The position numbers and the translations under genes were made by a program. Below, piece by piece: positions 53,614-58,210 of a DNA stretch of 58,210 nt; the first letter of the stretch is position 1; each line of letters starts with the position of its first letter. This stretch comes from Betaproteobacteria bacterium. GTDB lineage: Bacteria > Pseudomonadota > Gammaproteobacteria > Burkholderiales > SG8-41. The DNA is taken from contig JAOTVX010000023.1 in NCBI GenBank assembly GCA_029863175.1, positions 1 to 58,210 of the forward strand, given 5' to 3'. Below the pieces are notes generated by a model, which saw only the letters and a program-made list of their open reading frames with translations, ran no database searches and was not told the origin of the DNA.

Positions 53614-54711
53614 CTATTGGTGCCCCACGCTGAACGGTGAGAGCTCCGATTCGCGTTTCACGTTTCCCGTTTCACGAGATTCGAGCTGAGCGAGAATCTT
53701 CCTCACCGGCACTGGAATCGCGGCGCACCGCGCCTCCTCGAGTGAGACCCAGACTTGCCCCAGCTCTGCCGCATGCGGCACGAGGGCCGAAACGTGCACG
53801 CGGAGAGGCCGGATATCGAGGGTAAAGTGGGTGAATCCGTGCCCGAGGGTCGGCAGTTTTTCAACCCCGAGCACGTGAGCACGGAAGCGCTGGAGGCAGT
53901 GCGCCTGCAGATCGGCGTGACGAGCGACCTCCGGCAGGCACCACAGGCCGCCCCACAGACCCGGGGCCGGACGCTTCTCCAGCAACACTTCACCGGCGCA
54001 CGTGAGCGCCAGCATGATGGTGCGTTTGTGCGGCCGGTGCTTGTGTGGCCGCACGCCCGGCAGCGCGCCGATTGCGCCGCGCTTGAAGGCAACGCAATCG
54101 GCATGGACCGGACAGGCCGCGCAGCGTGGCCTCACCCGCGTGCACACGCCGGCGCCGAGATCCATCAAGCCCTGTGTGTAGGTCTGGAGATGGCGTCGCG
54201 GCAGAAGCCGCTCCGCCTCACGCCACAGCCGGTCGGCGATCCGTTTCTCGCCCGGGAAGCCCTTCACGCCACGGTAGCGTGCCAAAACCCGCTTGACGTT
54301 GCCATCCAGAATGGCCCGGCGAGCGCCGAACGCGAAGATGCCTATCGCCGCGGCAGTGGAGCGACCGATCCCGGGCAGCGACTCGACGTCCTCAACGCGT
54401 TTGGGAAAGCGACCGGCATGGGACCCAACGACGACCTGTGCGGCGCGGCGCAGGTTGCGCCCGCGCGCGTAGTAGCCAAGGCCGCTCCAGAGACGCAGGA
54501 CTTCGTCCTCCGGCGCCGCCGCGAGCGAGGCGATCGTCGGAAAATGCGACAGGAACCGCAGATAGTAGGGAATGACCGTCGCCACCTGGGTCTGCTGCAA
54601 CATGATCTCCGCAAGCCAAATGCGGTACGGATCGCGCGTGCCCTGCCATGGCAGGTCGTGCCGCCCGTGCGCCTTTTGCCACGTAACGATGCGGGTTGCA
54701 AAGCTGCGCAT
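53614..54711 (-). CDS. mutY: Adenine DNA glycosylase MutY
   Basis: Removes A mispaired with 8-oxoG. The 365-residue protein has catalytic Glu in WLAEIMLQQTQVATVIPYY, helix-hairpin-helix LPGIGRSTAAAI, Asp in ILDGNVKRVLARY, the 4Fe-4S cluster CTRVRPRCAACPVHADC (spacing 6-2-5), and a NUDIX-like C-terminal domain. Start at 54711 (MRSFATRIVTWQ); upstream codons are not MutY. The final residues (ETGNVKRESELSPFSVGHQ) are read from a 7-nt repeat (CGTTTCA, CGTTTCC, CGTTTCA at 53654-53674). Confidence 0.96.
   Translation of the reverse strand: MRSFATRIVTWQKAHGRHDLPWQGTRDPYRIWLAEIMLQQTQVATVIPYYLRFLSHFPTIASLAAAPEDEVLRLWSGLGYYARGRNLRRAAQVVVGSHAGRFPKRVEDVESLPGIGRSTAAAIGIFAFGARRAILDGNVKRVLARYRGVKGFPGEKRIADRLWREAERLLPRRHLQTYTQGLMDLGAGVCTRVRPRCAACPVHADCVAFKRGAIGALPGVRPHKHRPHKRTIMLALTCAGEVLLEKRPAPGLWGGLWCLPEVARHADLQAHCLQRFRAHVLGVEKLPTLGHGFTHFTLDIRPLRVHVSALVPHAAELGQVWVSLEEARCAAIPVPVRKILAQLESRETGNVKRESELSPFSVGHQ
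53654..53674. repeat. Heptad repeat inside the mutY 3' end
   Basis: Three 7-nt units CGTTTCA, CGTTTCC, CGTTTCA lie within the last codons of mutY and encode part of its divergent tail. A possible partner arm (GCTGAACGGTGAGAGC, about 53630-53645) lies at the stop codon. It shows array DNA becoming coding sequence. Confidence 0.65.
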
Positions 54712-55077
54712 GCCAGGGGCCGTGACTAGAGCGCGTCTCAAAAATCGAAAAACATCATTAGCCGCAGATAAACGCGGATAGAAAACTGGCGGTACCACCG
54801 ACAACGCAAACGTTACTCTGGTTTTTTTCCTGTTACGATTCACCGCTTACCGTTTACCAACAATGGCCGGCGGTGAACGCCGATTGCCGCGGATAAAGGA
54901 GGAAGTGCATTGATTTGCGCGGGTGTTCTGTCCGCATTCATCTGCGTTTATCTGCGTTTATCTGCGGCTCCATTCTTGTTTTTCTTGGCGGCCTTGGCGT
55001 CTTGGCGGTTCACTTGTCGCCTTGTTTTTCCCCAGCGTCCTCGGCGGTGAGAGGTTTGCTTTTACCGGTCACCGTCG
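54712..55077. repeat. 366-nt gap filled with a mosaic of repeat classes
   Basis: No gene. Four array classes lie side by side: a GCCGCAGATAAACGCGGAT segment (54761-54779) that complements a 10-nt array ATCTGCGTTT, ATCTGCGTTT, ATCTGCGGCT (54939-54968); 7-nt TTACCG units near 54838-54858; a 9-nt CTTGGCGGC, CTTGGCGT, CTTGGCGGT block (54984-55009); and a GGTCACC/TTACCGG segment ending at the AsmA stop (55062-55075). It separates AsmA from mutY, both on the minus strand. Confidence 0.8.
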
Positions 55078-57396
55078 TTAGCGGCCAAAGATCCCCTTCA
55101 GCTGGTCCTTGATGCTGCCGCCGCTCGTGCCGCCATCCTTTGGCGCGCCTGGTTGCGCGGCGCTGCCTCCGAGCCGCTGCTCGAGCTGCCGCTGCAACTC
55201 GCGCTTGGCGACGTCCCCCGCGACACCGCTAAAGTCGATGCTGTAGGACGGCTTGGCAAAAGTCCCCGTGAGGCGAACCGGGACCGTGATGCCGGTGAGA
55301 TCCGTCAGCTCGCGACCGCTTTGGCCCTTTGAAGTGGCCACGACCGACGCTTTGACAAGGTAATTGAGCGTTTCCTGGCCGATGTCGATTTCGCCTTCGC
55401 CGGCCAGGCGCAGCAGCGGCGACTTGCCCTGCAAATCGTTGTTGCGTGCGACCCCGTTCTTGATGTTGAACGTGCCCGACAGCTCGCTGAAATCGGTCTT
55501 CTGCGAACCGCTAGCCGCCTGTGTGTGCTGCCCTTTGAGCGCGCCGAGCTTGGATTTCACGTTGCGCAGCGTGCCCGCCACGTCGATGCCCTTGATCGCC
55601 CCGTCGGCAAGCTTGATCGCTGCGTTGCCGTTCAGCGCCTTCTTAAGCGCAGACACGGTATTGCCTCGTCCGGTGACATCCAGGGAAACATCGCCCCGGC
55701 CTTCGAGCGTATCGAAGTCAGCCGCGTCCTTGAGCAGCGGCCCCATATCGACTCCCGTGAGTGTCTGCTTGAGCGTGATGACGGGCGTCTGAGCGGCCTG
55801 AACGGAAACCGCGCCCTTCATCGACCCGCGATAAAGGTTTGCGCTAAGCGGACTCACGTCGAGCCGGCCATTCGCCGCCTTGATGTCGATGCGCACGTTG
55901 GAGGCCTTCACGTTGGACGCCTTTAACTGCCCGATCTTCACGCTGCCATTGGCGTTGAGCCCTTTCAGTGCGGAGAAATCCAGGGGCTGCTCTCCCGCCT
56001 TGCCGCCCGCGCCCGGCGCGGGTTTCGACGCCGGCGCCGGCTTGCCGCCGCCTTTGGCGATATAGCGGTCGGCGTCGAGCTTGTCCACGTTGATGTCGAA
56101 CGTGTAGGAGGGCGGCGTGAACTTTGCGAGCCCTACCCGCCCATCGATGTTGCTCTCGTCAACGCGCGTCTTGAATACGAGGCTGGCGGTCTGCTTCAAG
56201 AGGTCCACCGCGGCCGTGCCGGTGATCGTCGCTTCGATCGGGCTCTTCGGCAGGTTCGGATCTTTGACACTGACATTGCCCGTCAACTTGGATAGCTCCA
56301 GGCGCTGCGCGTCGACACTGCCCGTGACCGGGCTCGCGAGCTTCGCCTTGACCGTCATGCCTTCCTGCTGCAGATCCACTGACGCATTGATCTGGGCGGA
56401 CTTGAAGGCCTTGGCACTGCCCGCGATTTCCGGGATATCCAGACGGGCATTGAGCTTGCTCTTCGCGTCGTTCAACACGGCCTCGAGCATCATGCGTTCC
56501 CCGCTCACCCGGTCCTTCGTGACCGCCAGTTTGGGCGCCTCCAGACGGATCTTCACGTCGCCGCTGTCCTGTTTACCGGTTACCGTGACCGTGAACTTGG
56601 ACGCTGAAAGCTCCTTCGTCGCACCGCTCAGGTCGATATCGCCCTTCGCGCTCGCAACCAATCCTTTAAATTGGACCGCGTCACCCTTGGCATCGAGATC
56701 GAGGCCTTCCAAAGCGAGGCGCTGTTTCGCGGGATCGAACGTAAGCCGCGTCTTGAGTGCGACCTGCAGGTTCAACTTCGGCTTGTCGGCCTGGGCGTGG
56801 ACCGAGAGCTCCACATCCGTGGGAACGCCGGGCGCGATGCGTCCGGTCTTGAGGTTGAGCTTCGACAGCGCGTACTTCGCGCCTGCGGCCTGATCGATGT
56901 AATTGATGGCCGCGTCATCGATCTCAACCCGCGCGATATCCACCTTGAAATCCGCCTCCCCGCCCTCGGGCGCCGGTCCGGTCTGCTTTGCCGGTGGTGG
57001 CGCGCCTGCGAGATCATCGACGTTTGTCTTCCCTTCCTTCGTCTTGACGAGGGTCGCGCGCAAACCCTTGATGTCGACCGTGTCGACGATGACTTGCTTC
57101 GACAGGAGCGGCATGAGCTTCACCGCAACGCGCACCTCTTCCACCGCGGCGAATTGCTTATCACTGCTACGCTCCGAGAGCGATGCTTTGCCGACCTTCG
57201 CCCCAATGCTCGGCCAGAACGAAAGCTTGATGTCGCCGTCGAGAGTGAGCGTGCGCTGGGTCTTGTCCTTCACCGCCTTCACGATCTGCGGCTTGTACTG
57301 GTTGGGATCGAAGGTCGCCGACACATAGGCGATGACGCCGATCACGACTACGATCAGGCCGGCAAATGCGATCACAACATACTTGACGATTTTCAT
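55078..57396 (-). CDS. AsmA-family envelope protein
   Basis: A 772-residue protein anchored by one N-terminal helix (YVVIAFAGLIVVVIGVIAYVSA), followed by an AsmA domain (FDPNQYKPQIVKAVKDKTQRTLTLDG start) and a C-terminal AsmA_2 region (LEGRGDVSLDVTGRGNTVSALKKALNGNAAIKLADGAI). AsmA proteins are thought to act in outer-membrane biogenesis and lipid traffic. The middle holds a Gly/Pro/Ala-rich linker (GKPAPASKPAPGAGGKAG). Confidence 0.92.
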   Translation of the reverse strand: MKIVKYVVIAFAGLIVVVIGVIAYVSATFDPNQYKPQIVKAVKDKTQRTLTLDGDIKLSFWPSIGAKVGKASLSERSSDKQFAAVEEVRVAVKLMPLLSKQVIVDTVDIKGLRATLVKTKEGKTNVDDLAGAPPPAKQTGPAPEGGEADFKVDIARVEIDDAAINYIDQAAGAKYALSKLNLKTGRIAPGVPTDVELSVHAQADKPKLNLQVALKTRLTFDPAKQRLALEGLDLDAKGDAVQFKGLVASAKGDIDLSGATKELSASKFTVTVTGKQDSGDVKIRLEAPKLAVTKDRVSGERMMLEAVLNDAKSKLNARLDIPEIAGSAKAFKSAQINASVDLQQEGMTVKAKLASPVTGSVDAQRLELSKLTGNVSVKDPNLPKSPIEATITGTAAVDLLKQTASLVFKTRVDESNIDGRVGLAKFTPPSYTFDINVDKLDADRYIAKGGGKPAPASKPAPGAGGKAGEQPLDFSALKGLNANGSVKIGQLKASNVKASNVRIDIKAANGRLDVSPLSANLYRGSMKGAVSVQAAQTPVITLKQTLTGVDMGPLLKDAADFDTLEGRGDVSLDVTGRGNTVSALKKALNGNAAIKLADGAIKGIDVAGTLRNVKSKLGALKGQHTQAASGSQKTDFSELSGTFNIKNGVARNNDLQGKSPLLRLAGEGEIDIGQETLNYLVKASVVATSKGQSGRELTDLTGITVPVRLTGTFAKPSYSIDFSGVAGDVAKRELQRQLEQRLGGSAAQPGAPKDGGTSGGSIKDQLKGIFGR

Positions 57397-57622
57397 TGCA
57401 AGGCCGCTCCGGAAAGGGGAGAGATGGGTTCATGCCGGCGGCGGCGCGCCGCCCAGCATCATGCAAGTTTAAGGTGTGCCGCGCTCAGGGGCAACGTTCG
57501 ACAAAACACCCGCTGGTTACCCTGTCGCTGGAGTACGACAGCGTGACCGGCATCAGGCCCCGCAGGTGAGTAATACGCCTGCGGGGCCCGTATTTAGATT
57601 ACAGATTGACCGTATGTACCGG
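57397..57622. other. Gap between AsmA and the peptidoglycan-binding gene
   Basis: Apart from the hairpin at 57556-57588, the gap contains GC-rich sequence with a small GGCGGCGGCGCGCCGCC palindrome near 57440 and no convincing promoter or ORF. Confidence 0.4.
57556..57588 (-). terminator. Strong GC hairpin after the peptidoglycan-binding gene
   Basis: An 11-bp perfect stem (GGCCCCGCAGG at 57556-57566, CCTGCGGGGCC at 57578-57588) with an 11-nt loop lies 34 nt downstream of the stop codon of the minus-strand gene. There is no U-run in either direction, so it may be a transcript-end stabiliser rather than a classic terminator. Confidence 0.5.
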
Positions 57623-58210
57623 CTAGATCTCTACACCCAATGCCTTCAACGTCGTCAGGGTTAGCCCACCCCGGGGCAAACCTTTCCTACGCTGATATTC
57701 ATCCACGGCATGCATGGTCTCGGTTCCGATCACGCCATCAATGGGGCCTGGACTGAATCCTGACTTACTCAAAGCCCGTTGCACGTCGGTGATAATCTTG
57801 GCGCTCATATTGGTCTGACACAGTACCGGTTTCCACTCCAAACGTTCGTCGGTGACCTTAGTCTGCTTCACCACCTTTTGGGTCTGGGCTGGAATTTCAA
57901 TACGTTCCTCCTGAGCCGGTGACGCTAATTTAAGCACTTTGATCGTTTTATATTCGGCAGGAATTTCCACCGAACGGAACGACGCTGGCGACGTCACCTT
58001 ACGTTGTTCAACGGTTACGTATTTGGCAGGTATTTCCTGCAGACAAATTCGGTTGCCGGTGCGATCGCCAATATGGGTGGAATCAGAATCCTCGTGCCAC
58101 AAAAACTTGGCATCTGCCACCTTTACCCTTTTATTGACCGTCTTATACTGTGCCGCTACCTCAGCCCTCTTTTCCTGGGCTTCAGCTACCACTTTGCGGA
58201 CCTTGCGCGT
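57623..58210 (-). CDS. Repeat-containing protein with C-terminal peptidoglycan-binding domain, partial
   Basis: The frame stays open to the window edge, so the N-terminus is missing; the GTG at 58192 is only the first internal start. At least three related segments of about 30-40 residues are seen (AAQYKTVNKRVKVADAK; IPAKYVTVEQRKVTSPASF; IPAEYKTIKVLKLASPAQ; IPAQTQKVVKQTKV), followed by a PG_binding_1 domain (IITDVQRALSKSGFSPGPID, then GTETMHAVDEYQRRKGL). Probably an envelope protein. Base composition is visibly lower in GC than the neighbours, which suggests later acquisition. Confidence 0.82.
   Translation of the reverse strand, partial: TRKVRKVVAEAQEKRAEVAAQYKTVNKRVKVADAKFLWHEDSDSTHIGDRTGNRICLQEIPAKYVTVEQRKVTSPASFRSVEIPAEYKTIKVLKLASPAQEERIEIPAQTQKVVKQTKVTDERLEWKPVLCQTNMSAKIITDVQRALSKSGFSPGPIDGVIGTETMHAVDEYQRRKGLPRGGLTLTTLKALGVEI

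Overview
The window is a high-GC chromosomal segment whose gene order is typical of Betaproteobacteria: sspA-petABC, htrA, tatABC, his operon, murA, bolA, mla operon on one side, and kdsD-kdsC-lptCAB-rpoN-hpf-ptsN-hprK-rapZ on the other. Cytochrome bc1, Tat, retrograde phospholipid (Mla) and LPS-export (Lpt) genes show a Gram-negative, respiring cell. No rRNA, tRNA, transposase or CRISPR was seen. The species cannot be named from sequence alone.

Layout. 1-4734: partial sspA, petA-petB-petC (minus) and a divergent HtrA/Deg protease. 4759-19456: one unbroken minus-strand block transcribed right to left: mlaFEDCB, a YadGH-like ABC exporter, bolA-like, murA, hisG(deleted)-hisD-hisC-hisB-hisH-hisA-hisF-hisI-hisE, tatA-tatB-tatC. 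19588-20788: a luciferase-like monooxygenase remnant and a short-chain dehydrogenase. 21047-40867: an MSHA-type type IV pilus locus (MshM/ExeA, MshL secretin, MshN-like TPR, MshE, MshG, MshI, MshJ-like, MshK-like, two minor prepilin-like proteins and a main prepilin). It is flanked on the left by an ABC ATPase and a sigma54 response regulator, and on the right by a histidine kinase and an ABC permease. 41066-51864: CPA2 antiporter, KDO/LPS transport genes, rpoN and the nitrogen-PTS accessory genes, and a LON-domain protein. 51988-58210: an encapsulated-ferritin homologue without a visible shell gene, an arsC tail, an Acr3 arsenite exporter, MutY, an AsmA-family protein and a partial peptidoglycan-binding protein.

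How it works together. The pilus genes form a near-continuous plus-strand operon. The main prepilin has its own sigma54 -24/-12 promoter (40122-40136). The window also encodes RpoN, a GAFTGA-containing activator and a candidate sensor kinase, so a complete regulatory circuit is visible. MshE carries the MshEN-type N-terminus known to bind cyclic di-GMP.

Most unusual feature. About twenty gaps between genes hold arrays of 7-, 8-, 9- or 10-nt units. A left arm made of one unit is usually followed, after a short loop, by a right arm built from its reverse complement. Different gaps use quite different units (GTTCAAG, GGTGACG, GTGATGA, CGATCTCN, AAGGACACN, GCCAAG, ATCTGCGTTT), yet the arms within a gap usually match. 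What is kept is therefore the hairpin, not the sequence. Three further gaps in the pilus locus hold single 14-15 bp hairpins whose left arm contains the stop codon of the upstream gene. Separately, three loci (hisG, the LLM gene, the ferritin-arsC junction) look like products of internal deletions, either real reduction or assembly collapse.
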